A stretch of 5,235 bases of DNA from NCBI GenBank assembly GCA_023336875.1, contig JAMBLH010000343.1, positions 1-5,235 on the forward strand, read 5' to 3'. The DNA is from Actinomycetes bacterium (GTDB taxonomy: Bacteria > Actinomycetota > Acidimicrobiia > Spongiisociales > UBA5794). Made by a program: the position numbers and the translations under genes. This document shows, piece after piece, positions 1-5,223 of the stretch (within the stretch, counting starts at the first letter, position 1; each line of letters opens with the position of its first letter). The notes under the pieces are model-generated. The model worked only from the letters and a program-made list of their open reading frames with translations, was not told where the DNA came from and did no database searches.

Positions 1-32
1 AGTCGACAGTTCACAGTCGACAGTTCACAGTC
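1..32. repeat. 14-bp tandem repeat, two copies plus a partial third
   Basis: The unit agtcgacagttcac occurs at 1-14 and 15-28, and agtc at 29-32 begins a third copy. Each 14-mer is itself two related 7-mers (agtcgac, agttcac), so the periodicity is 7 bp. The array reaches the window edge and may continue to the left. It contains two copies of the palindrome gtcgac. No coding function is visible. It lies just outside the perfect hairpin at 37-74 and shares its 7-bp period with the array at 75-137 on the other side. It could be a slippage-prone intergenic repeat or part of a larger dispersed element. Confidence 0.85.
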
Positions 33-36
33 AAGA

Positions 37-74
37 AGGAGGAAGCCAGGAGCATTTGCTCCTGGCTTCCTCCT
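37..74 (-). terminator. Perfect 18-bp inverted repeat, probable transcription terminator of the deoD transcript
   Basis: Positions 37-54 are the exact reverse complement of 57-74, with only tt between them. A real hairpin would have about 17 base pairs and a four-base loop. It lies about 60 bases beyond the deoD stop codon, where a terminator of the minus-strand transcript is expected. There is no proper T-run after the stem on either strand (minus-strand continuation tcttgactg), so it is not a textbook intrinsic terminator. In high-GC actinobacteria, strong stems without a U-tract are often called as terminators. Because it is symmetric it could also serve a convergent gene left of the window. 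Other possibilities are an mRNA 3'-end stabiliser or a dispersed palindromic element. Confidence 0.65.
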
Positions 75-137
75 GTCGTATGTCGTATGTCGTCTGTCGC
101 ACGAAGTGCGTCGTATGTCGTCTGTCGTACTTCGTTA
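75..137. repeat. Heptameric tandem array, nine 7-bp units, with a small internal hairpin
   Basis: Read in 7-base steps from 75, the sequence gives gtcgtat, gtcgtat, gtcgtct, gtcgcac, gaagtgc, gtcgtat, gtcgtct, gtcgtac, ttcgtta. Seven of the nine units begin gtcg, and the register is kept to the end. The two units in the middle and the last are degenerate. The central units form a small perfect inverted repeat, cgcac-gaa-gtgcg (98-110). The array starts on the base after the 37-74 hairpin and its last unit covers the TAA stop of deoD (135-137), so it fills the gene's 3' untranslated region. The unit is far too short and uniform for a CRISPR array. Confidence 0.8.
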
Positions 138-851
138 CTGCGCGTCGGCTATCAGTCCGTCGAGGGCGAGGGTGATCATGTCACCAAAGGTGCGTTCACG
201 CTCGTCTGAGGTCGTCTCCTCTGCGGATACGAGATGGTCAGAAACCGTCAACACAGCCAGAGCTCGGGCACCCTCGGCTGCCGCAATGGCATAGAGCCCC
301 GCGGCTTCCATCTCCACCGCAAGCACGTTCATGCTCTGCCAGATCTCGAGTGCATTCGACACAGGATTGTAGAAACTGTCAGATGAATGCACGTTGCCAA
401 CATGCACTTCGAGGCCAGCTGTTTCCGCTGCACCCGCTGTTGCTGAGAGCAGACCAAAGTCGGCGGTTGCGGCGTAGTCCCAGCCGCCGTACCTGGCGCG
501 GTTCACCGATGAATCAGTGCATGCCCCCGATGCGAGGATGATGCCGCGCAGAGGGACATCCATGGTGAGGCCTCCAGCCGAGCCAACACGAACGAGACGC
601 TTTACACCATAGAACCTGATCAATTCGGTTACATAGATCGATGCAGACGGAATCCCCATGCCCGTACCCATTGCCGACACGGCCATACCCTTATATGCGC
701 CGGTGAAGCCGAGCATGCCACGCACGGCGGTTACCTCTCGTGCGTCATCGAGAAATGTCTCGGCGATGAACCTCGCTCGGAGTGGGTCGCCAGGAAGCAA
801 TATGGCTTCGGCGATATCGCCCTCTGCTGCGGATATGTGGGGTGTCGGCAT
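135..851 (-). CDS. deoD: DeoD-type (hexameric) purine nucleoside phosphorylase
   Basis: Cytosolic enzyme of purine salvage. It splits purine ribo- and deoxyribonucleosides with phosphate to give the free base and (deoxy)ribose-1-phosphate. The 238 residues match the usual length of the bacterial hexameric class and align without gaps to the E. coli DeoD I remember. Expected active-site residues are present: His5 from the neighbouring subunit; Gly21, Arg25, Arg44, Arg88 and Ser91 around phosphate; the V-E-M-E stretch with Glu180, Met181 and Glu182 for ribose; and the catalytic pair Asp205 (in TVSDH) and Arg218. The ATG start at 851 fits the family N-terminus (MPTPHI) and has an AGGAGG site 5 bases upstream. 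It lies 56 bases downstream of the channel gene on the same strand and is followed by the repeat/hairpin block. It appears intact. The trimeric PNP class is excluded by sequence and length. Confidence 0.96.
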   Translation of the reverse strand: MPTPHISAAEGDIAEAILLPGDPLRARFIAETFLDDAREVTAVRGMLGFTGAYKGMAVSAMGTGMGIPSASIYVTELIRFYGVKRLVRVGSAGGLTMDVPLRGIILASGACTDSSVNRARYGGWDYAATADFGLLSATAGAAETAGLEVHVGNVHSSDSFYNPVSNALEIWQSMNVLAVEMEAAGLYAIAAAEGARALAVLTVSDHLVSAEETTSDERERTFGDMITLALDGLIADAQ

Positions 852-856
852 CTGGG

Positions 857-862
857 CCTCCT
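857..862 (-). promoter_or_regulatory. Ribosome binding site of deoD
   Basis: On the minus strand AGGAGG is followed by five bases (cccag ending the spacer) and the ATG at 851. This is a perfect Shine-Dalgarno core at good spacing. It supports the chosen start and suggests efficient independent translation even if the gene is co-transcribed with the channel gene upstream. Confidence 0.85.
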
Positions 863-907
863 GGTCGAGTATCCCGACAGCCTATATCTGGTACGTCCGT
901 GACACAG

Positions 908-1633
908 TCACGTGTTGGACGATGCCGATCGCCTTGAGAGCAGGGACACGAGCCGCGCAACGATGGTTACGAGGAACACCTGGCCGATTATTGCTTCGGT
1001 GATCGCAAAAAACCGACCCACATCGGTGGCGGGCGCTAGATCCCCATAACCGAGGGTCGTGATGGTGACAGCGGAGAAGTACATGAAACTCGTTGTCGAC
1101 TCCTCAACGCCGAAGAATGGTGTCGACCCGAACTGCTGTAGCTCGATGAACACATAGTTGTACGCAATAGCTATGAGGAGGAACACAGACATTGCACCCC
1201 ACAGGGTCTCGATGGTGACCACCTGCTGGGACAGGACGCGACGCAGCACAACGACTGGTGACACGATCGCTATCGCCACCCATACCACGCTGGGTCGGCC
1301 GACACCCGCCATGTCGGGCAGGTCAGCGAACTGGATCAGAAGAGCGGATACCACCGACGTGACGAGCGCGATGCCGATAAAGACATCCGCGATACGCTGC
1401 CAGCGCTTCGTTACACCCGATGCCCTGAGAGCTACCAGCAATGAGAACCCCACCGAGAACGAGACGACGAGCCAGCCAAGCTCAGACCGAGCGTTGTCAG
1501 CTGGATCGTCAAGGTCTATCAATGAAAGCACAGAAACCGAAATCGATGTCAGGACGAGCAGTATCCCAAATCGATCAAGATACTTGTTTCGGTGGTCACC
1601 GCCAAAGAAGCGCCATCTGCCAGGTTGTGTCAT
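908..1633 (-). CDS. Six-transmembrane potassium channel family protein (ion channel domain)
   Basis: Predicted inner-membrane cation channel subunit, 241 residues. The selectivity filter is clear: TTLGYGD at residues 192-198, the K+ channel signature, preceded by a pore helix (about 180-191). Hydrophobic segments lie near residues 22-40, 53-70, 82-102, 114-130, 145-165 and 206-230, giving a 6TM layout with the pore between the fifth and sixth. The fourth segment has only a short Arg pair (Arg131, Arg132), not a regular S4 ladder, so voltage gating is doubtful. The protein stops about a dozen residues after the last helix, so no RCK/TrkA-N or cyclic-nucleotide domain is fused. I chose the ATG at 1633 because GGAGG lies four bases upstream. 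A GTG at 1657 would add eight residues without a good ribosome site. It lies 59 bases after the acyltransferase stop and 56 before deoD. The physiological role is unknown. Confidence 0.87.
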   Translation of the reverse strand: MTQPGRWRFFGGDHRNKYLDRFGILLVLTSISVSVLSLIDLDDPADNARSELGWLVVSFSVGFSLLVALRASGVTKRWQRIADVFIGIALVTSVVSALLIQFADLPDMAGVGRPSVVWVAIAIVSPVVVLRRVLSQQVVTIETLWGAMSVFLLIAIAYNYVFIELQQFGSTPFFGVEESTTSFMYFSAVTITTLGYGDLAPATDVGRFFAITEAIIGQVFLVTIVARLVSLLSRRSASSNT

Positions 1634-1637
1634 CGAT

Positions 1638-1642
1638 CCTCC
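1638..1642 (-). promoter_or_regulatory. Ribosome binding site that sets the channel gene start at 1633
   Basis: The minus strand reads CCGGAGGATCG and then ATG. The GGAGG core ends four bases before the ATG at 1633. The competing in-frame GTG at 1657 has no comparable purine-rich site, so this motif decides the start. Confidence 0.75.
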
Positions 1643-1692
1643 GGTCGCCGCACCCACGGTAGGGCACGGTACAGGTCGATTCAGGTATCTCC

Positions 1693-3618
1693 TCAGCCGT
1701 TGATCGCACCGTGAATGAACTCGGCATACGCAGCTTGGCCCCGGCCATTGAGATGCACGCCATCGCCGTTGTAGTACTCGGGGTGGGCTTCACCAAACGA
1801 CTTGTAGTCAAGGATCTCCACCTCTGGCCACCGCTCGACTCCTGACAAGATCGCGGCATTAACCGTTGACTCCCACCGTCGTGGCACAAACGCGGTCAAC
1901 ACGATCACCCGATCCACACCACTCAACTCGGTCATGACCTCATCCCAGGTTGCAGCGCTGAAGGCCCCGTTCGTGCCGAGATGGAGCACGACCACATCCC
2001 CCAGATCGCCACGGTCTCTCAACTCAGATGCGACATCGTCGGCGTGCTTGAACTGGCGACTCACCGTCGCGTCAACGGTGGCCTCAGATCCAAGCTCGAG
2101 CAGGACCGCGCCTTCAGCACCCTTGAGCACCGAGTCCCCAATGAGTGTCACACGAATCGGCTCCACCGGGGCGACATAAGCTTGCGTGGTCGTGGTCGTT
2201 TCGACGATCACCTCTGTGGTTGCGACCGGCTCTGTGGTTGGGACAGTCGCGGTCGTTGCGACCGGCTCAGGATCGACAGGCTGAGCCGGGTCCTGAATCT
2301 CGACAACGGCAACACCCCCCTCCGACGGCGAAGCGATAACAACCCCCGGCTGGCCGCTTCGGGCGCCCAGAACGAGAGCTCCGGTCAGGAACACAAACGC
2401 TGCCACGATCGCGGCAGCTGCGGCGGTTGCTGTCCGAGGAGATCCGATGCCGAGCTTGGCGGTTATCCCCCGCATCCACGCGCGATAGCCGAGCTTTCGG
2501 ATGGGCATCTCAACGAAACGGTACGAGAGCTCGGCGACACCAAACGTGAGCCCGAGCCGTATCAGAAAGGTCGTGGTCGTCCCGAGGCTGACGTCAAATC
2601 CGGGACGTGTGACCATAAAGATCGGCCAGTGCCAGAGGTAGATACCGTAACTCCGCAGCCCTATCCACCTCATCACAGGGTTCGACAGAACAACGCCGAA
2701 TCCAACTGCAGGATGAGCGATCACGGCAATCACCGTCGCCGTCAGCAGGGATGTCACGGCGAACCCACCGCGGTACAACCACGGAGAGAATTCGCTGAGA
2801 CCAATGAGAACAGCCATCAGCAGTCCAAGGGCGCCGAATCCAGAAAAGCCCAGCAACCCCCTCGTCCTGGCGGAAACAGACCGCGGCAGACGCCAGGGCA
2901 TCCACCACATTGCGAGAGCAACACCGATAAGGATGCCAGCAGCTCGAGTATCGGTCCCGTAATACACCCGTGACGGATCCTCGAACGGTTTGAAGAGAAC
3001 AGCCATCAATACTGTCGATGCGACTACGCCGACAATCACAAGTGCTCGGAAACGTCTGACCGTTGCATGCTTCGAGGCACCACCAACGATTACAAGACCC
3101 ACTGCAAAGATGATCGGCCAGAGAACATAGAACTGCTCCTCAACGCTCAGGGACCAGAGATGCTGGAGGAGGGGCGGCCGTCCAAAGGTTTCGAAATAGG
3201 AATCCTCACGGATGATGAGGAACCAGTTGGTCACATAGACCGATGCAGCGAGAACATCGCCTCCCAGCCGATACAGCGAGTCACGGAGAAACAGGATGGA
3301 TCCGACAGCAACGACGCCGAGCATGAGGAAGACGGCGGGTAGGAGACGTCTCGCGCGTCTGACCCAGAACGCCTTCAGATCGATCTTGTCGGTACGAAGC
3401 CACTCCACAAGAAGCAGAGACGTGATGAGATATCCTGAGATGACGAAGAACACCTCAACGCCAAGAAACCCACCCTTCGCCCACACGAAATCGGCGTGGT
3501 AGAACAAAACGGCCACAACAGCGATCGCACGAAGTCCGTCGAGACCAGAAAGATGTGGAAAGCGCGCTGGAGGTACGAGATCGTGTGGTTGAGATATCTG
3601 GTTTGATGTCGTAGTCAT
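1693..3618 (-). CDS. OafA/OatA-like membrane acyltransferase with C-terminal SGNH domain
   Basis: Inner-membrane protein predicted to O-acylate (probably O-acetylate) a cell-surface polymer. The 641 residues (ATG at 3618) comprise three parts. Residues 22-380 are the acyltransferase-3 membrane domain: LDGLRAIAV at 26-34, the family His at 41 (FYH), the RRARR-LLP segment near 88-94, SLSVEEQFY at 156-164 and YYGTDTR at 219-225, across about ten membrane segments. An extra hydrophobic helix (397-420) is followed by a Pro/Thr/Val-rich linker (441-485). An outward-facing SGNH hydrolase-like domain (487-641) carries GDSV with nucleophile Ser496, GTNG at 548-551 and the Asp-x-x-His pair Asp619/His622. 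In OatA-type enzymes the membrane part passes the acyl group across to the SGNH serine. A GTG at 3645 would add nine residues. Neither start has a clear Shine-Dalgarno site. The glycan substrate cannot be read from sequence. It is divergent from the SGNH lipoprotein gene and upstream of the channel gene. Confidence 0.93.
   Translation of the reverse strand: MTTTSNQISQPHDLVPPARFPHLSGLDGLRAIAVVAVLFYHADFVWAKGGFLGVEVFFVISGYLITSLLLVEWLRTDKIDLKAFWVRRARRLLPAVFLMLGVVAVGSILFLRDSLYRLGGDVLAASVYVTNWFLIIREDSYFETFGRPPLLQHLWSLSVEEQFYVLWPIIFAVGLVIVGGASKHATVRRFRALVIVGVVASTVLMAVLFKPFEDPSRVYYGTDTRAAGILIGVALAMWWMPWRLPRSVSARTRGLLGFSGFGALGLLMAVLIGLSEFSPWLYRGGFAVTSLLTATVIAVIAHPAVGFGVVLSNPVMRWIGLRSYGIYLWHWPIFMVTRPGFDVSLGTTTTFLIRLGLTFGVAELSYRFVEMPIRKLGYRAWMRGITAKLGIGSPRTATAAAAAIVAAFVFLTGALVLGARSGQPGVVIASPSEGGVAVVEIQDPAQPVDPEPVATTATVPTTEPVATTEVIVETTTTTQAYVAPVEPIRVTLIGDSVLKGAEGAVLLELGSEATVDATVSRQFKHADDVASELRDRGDLGDVVVLHLGTNGAFSAATWDEVMTELSGVDRVIVLTAFVPRRWESTVNAAILSGVERWPEVEILDYKSFGEAHPEYYNGDGVHLNGRGQAAYAEFIHGAING
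2212..2268. repeat. Short direct repeats encoding the Pro/Thr/Val linker of the acyltransferase
   Basis: On the plus strand gttgcgaccggctc occurs at 2219-2232 and again at 2255-2268, and ctctgtggttg occurs at 2212-2222 and 2230-2240. In the protein these correspond to repeated EPVATT segments in the extracytoplasmic linker between the membrane domain and the SGNH domain. They suggest that the linker grew by small tandem duplications and may vary in length between strains. Confidence 0.6.
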
Positions 3619-3732
3619 ACGCTCATGTGGAGTCGAAGGCGTCACGCGTCCAAAGAATAGCCCAGAGGGGCCGAATCGCTGATATTCCAGCAGCGACGCG
3701 ACTACACCAGATTTGATACCAGACTCAGCGCA
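3619..3732. promoter_or_regulatory. Divergent intergenic region between the two SGNH-domain genes
   Basis: The 114 bases separate the start codons of the acyltransferase (minus) and the lipoprotein (plus), so promoters in both directions must lie here or overlap the coding starts. Visible elements are a 6-bp dyad, tcgctg at 3676-3681 and cagcga at 3691-3696, with a nine-base AT-rich centre; two direct copies of accaga at 3706-3711 and 3718-3723; and on the minus strand a TATTCT box (3659 down to 3654) that could be a -10 element, though I see no good -35. If that box is used, transcription would begin close to the GTG at 3645, giving a leaderless or nearly leaderless message. Neither gene has a strong Shine-Dalgarno sequence. 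These assignments are by eye and weak. Confidence 0.4.
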
Positions 3733-4653
3733 ATGAGGGGACTCTTCCTAGCGTTTGTGTGTATATCCGTGGTTCTGGGCGGCTGCTCGGCCGCCTCTAC
3801 TTCCGCGACTTCGACGACAACGTCAACATTCGCCATGCTCACGACGCTGCCGCCACTCGCCATGGAAGCCTCGGCCGCACAAACGGCGACCACAACAACG
3901 GAACCGACCGACACCACACCGCCCCTGGTTGCAACATCGCCCGAGTCCGGTGACGTTGTTGAGTGGTTTCGTGGGCAGTTCACGGTAAGAACTGAGCCGG
4001 GCTCGACAGTCACGATCAATGGCGAACCCGTCGAGGTCCGAACGAGTGGCACGTATGAACTTCCCGTCACCAATACGCTCGGAACCAACGTCTTCATCGT
4101 GACCTCGACCGACGAGGCCGACAACCTCACGACGAGGAGTGTGCGATACGAATTCGTACCCCAACAAGGTTGGGTCGCTGGGATAGGTGACTCCGTGATG
4201 CTTGGGTCGAAGATCGAAATCGAGAAACGTCTTGGTGACGGTGTCGTTGATGCAACAGTGTCGAGCCAGTTCAACAACGCGCCAAAGCTCGTGGCCGGGT
4301 TGCTCGCACGTCCTACGCCCCCCGAAGTCATCATCATCGGGCTTGGCACGAATGGGCCGGTCCAGGAACGCCACTTTGAAGAAGTCATGGAGATCGCAGG
4401 TACCGAGCCTCTGATGGTGTTCGTGAACGTCCACGTTCCTCGCACATGGGAGGCAACATCAAATCGCGAGCTCGCTGCGGGTGTCGATCGCCACGACAAC
4501 GCTGTACTCGTGGATTGGTTCGCAGCCACAGAGGGTCGTAACAACCTCTTCGCGAACGATGGCTTCCACCCAAAGCAACCCGGCCGTGTGATCATGGCGG
4601 AGCTCATCGCCGCAGCGATCCTCCCTGACTGGGAGCCATTCGACGAGGAGTGA
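3733..4653 (+). CDS. Predicted SGNH-family lipoprotein with an Ig-like domain
   Basis: Predicted secreted, membrane-anchored protein of 306 residues. The N-terminus is a short lipoprotein signal: an Arg, a hydrophobic core, and a VLGGC lipobox with Cys18 as the lipidated residue. A Ser/Thr-rich tether follows (19-63). Residues about 64-142 look like a bacterial Ig-like/glucodextranase-B-like beta-sandwich (pattern EPGSTVTINGEPV then GTNVF and DEADN). Residues 147-300 are an SGNH hydrolase-like domain: GDSV with Ser154, GTNG at 205-208, and Asp276/His279 in DGFH. The SGNH part is clearly paralogous to the C-terminus of the divergent acyltransferase, sharing IGDSV, VDATVS.QF, LGTNG, VPR.WE...N and D-G-x-H in the same order. 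It could be an O-acetyl esterase or an acceptor transferase partnering with the membrane acyltransferase; the substrate is unknown. The ATG lacks a Shine-Dalgarno site, so leaderless translation is possible. The start is supported by the signal peptide beginning there. Confidence 0.88.
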   Translation: MRGLFLAFVCISVVLGGCSAASTSATSTTTSTFAMLTTLPPLAMEASAAQTATTTTEPTDTTPPLVATSPESGDVVEWFRGQFTVRTEPGSTVTINGEPVEVRTSGTYELPVTNTLGTNVFIVTSTDEADNLTTRSVRYEFVPQQGWVAGIGDSVMLGSKIEIEKRLGDGVVDATVSSQFNNAPKLVAGLLARPTPPEVIIIGLGTNGPVQERHFEEVMEIAGTEPLMVFVNVHVPRTWEATSNRELAAGVDRHDNAVLVDWFAATEGRNNLFANDGFHPKQPGRVIMAELIAAAILPDWEPFDEE

Positions 4654-4680
4654 CCCACTGTTCGCGCCTACAGTGCCCCG

Positions 4681-4926
4681 ATGACGACCTTCAGGATGCT
4701 TCCCCGACCCTGGATGCGCAGGATGTCGTATTCCATGCCGGACGCCCTCAAGCCAAGACCTGTGCGCCACGGCATTGTGTTGGGCTACAACCTCAGCGGC
4801 GATCTCGTCCACAATCTGCAGGATTCGACAGGCACGGTCGCTATCACGACCTCAGCGCGCTACCACGACGGCAGACTGTTCATAGGCAGTTTGATGGAAC
4901 CTCATATCGCCGTCCACGAATTGTAG
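4681..4926 (+). pseudogene. C-terminal remnant of a strictosidine synthase/SMP-30-like beta-propeller protein
   Basis: The 81-codon frame has no homology to the neighbouring genes but resembles the last fifth of the strictosidine synthase-like/APMAP family. It has an LPRPWMRRM segment (7-15), which in the human protein is a P-W-x-K/R-R-M stretch, then GIVLGYNLSGDLVHNLQD (31-48), and the terminal blade motif HDGRLFIGS (62-70) ending close to the usual C-terminus. Complete members have roughly 350-400 residues forming a six-bladed propeller; here only about one blade remains, so catalysis is not expected. There is no ribosome site before the ATG and no trace of the N-terminal part upstream, where the SGNH lipoprotein ends 27 bases earlier in the same frame. 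The frame is free of stops and frameshifts, suggesting a fairly recent truncation. It could instead be a small expressed protein, which I consider less likely. Confidence 0.66.
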
Positions 4927-4952
4927 CGACGGTTGCGCCTCGGATGACCGGG

Positions 4953-4966
4953 GGCGGAGAGCCGCC
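4953..4966. terminator. Short GC-rich inverted repeat between convergent genes
   Basis: ggcgg at 4953-4957 pairs with ccgcc at 4962-4966 around agag. It sits in the 39-base gap between the beta-propeller remnant and the stop codon of the convergent small membrane protein gene, and overlaps that stop by one base. The stem is only 5 bp and no T-run follows on either strand, so a terminator role is weakly supported. Confidence 0.25.
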
Positions 4967-5223
4967 TACCTGCGGAAGAACCATCCCGAGTAGAAGCCGA
5001 CACCGACCACTGCAAGGCTGATCTGAATCGCAAGCTTGATCCAATCGATACCGTCGGTGTCCGCAAGGCCGAACGCCTCAGCAATGAGCCCACCAATGAC
5101 GGCAGCAAGAAAGCCGATTGTGATCGTCGCGATCAGGGAAATCTTTTGCTTCCCCGGCAGAAGGAGTCTGGCCAAACCGCCGATGATCACACCAACGAAC
5201 AGGGCGATGATCACCGTCCACAT
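4966..5223 (-). CDS. GlsB/YeaQ/YmgE family small membrane protein
   Basis: An 85-residue integral membrane protein of the family once called transglycosylase-associated. Three hydrophobic segments are visible near residues 2-21, 29-52 and 62-82. Family hallmarks include the Gly-rich first helix ending GGLARLLLPGK (15-25), a Gly-rich second helix with GFLAAVIGGLIAEAFG (37-52), and a closing Gly-containing helix before a basic tail (Arg84, Arg85). The length is typical. Family members are often listed as stress-response membrane proteins, but no biochemical activity is established. The ATG at 5223 has the family-typical N-terminus; the 12 remaining upstream bases show no ribosome site, so the control region is mostly outside the window. 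It is convergent with the beta-propeller remnant. Confidence 0.9.
   Translation of the reverse strand: MWTVIIALFVGVIIGGLARLLLPGKQKISLIATITIGFLAAVIGGLIAEAFGLADTDGIDWIKLAIQISLAVVGVGFYSGWFFRR

Noticed and set aside
37..74. Terminal inverted repeats of an insertion sequence
   Set aside because: The two arms are separated by only two bases, no transposase is present and no target duplication is visible. A hairpin explains it better.
75..137. CRISPR-like repeat array
   Set aside because: The units are 7 bp, contiguous and without unique spacers, and no cas gene is nearby.
852..907. Separate promoter for deoD in the gap after the channel gene
   Set aside because: There are TATAGG- and GATACT-like boxes on the minus strand, but no acceptable -35 partner at normal spacing, so I did not list one.
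897..911. Inverted repeat cgtga-cacag-tcacg at the end of the channel gene
   Set aside because: The 5-bp stem overlaps the stop codon, has no T-run and lies within a probable operon. It is likely chance.
1158..1703. Plus-strand open frame of 181 codons opposite the channel gene
   Set aside because: It is low-complexity and Thr/Arg-rich, without a domain, and antisense to a gene with an intact potassium filter.
1981..2973. Plus-strand open frame of 330 codons opposite the acyltransferase
   Set aside because: The product is rich in Arg, His and Gln with no hydrophobic core or known motif, and lies entirely antisense to a clearly recognised acyltransferase gene.
3702..4658. Long minus-strand open frame of 318 codons opposite the SGNH lipoprotein
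   Set aside because: Its product is Ser/Thr/Val-rich with no recognisable motif, and it is almost exactly antisense to a gene with signal peptide, Ig-like domain and SGNH motifs. It is the usual antisense shadow of high-GC coding DNA.
4459..4812. Minus-strand open frame of 117 codons across the lipoprotein end and the propeller remnant
   Set aside because: No motif or ribosome site was seen, and the plus strand carries recognisable protein sequence in both parts.
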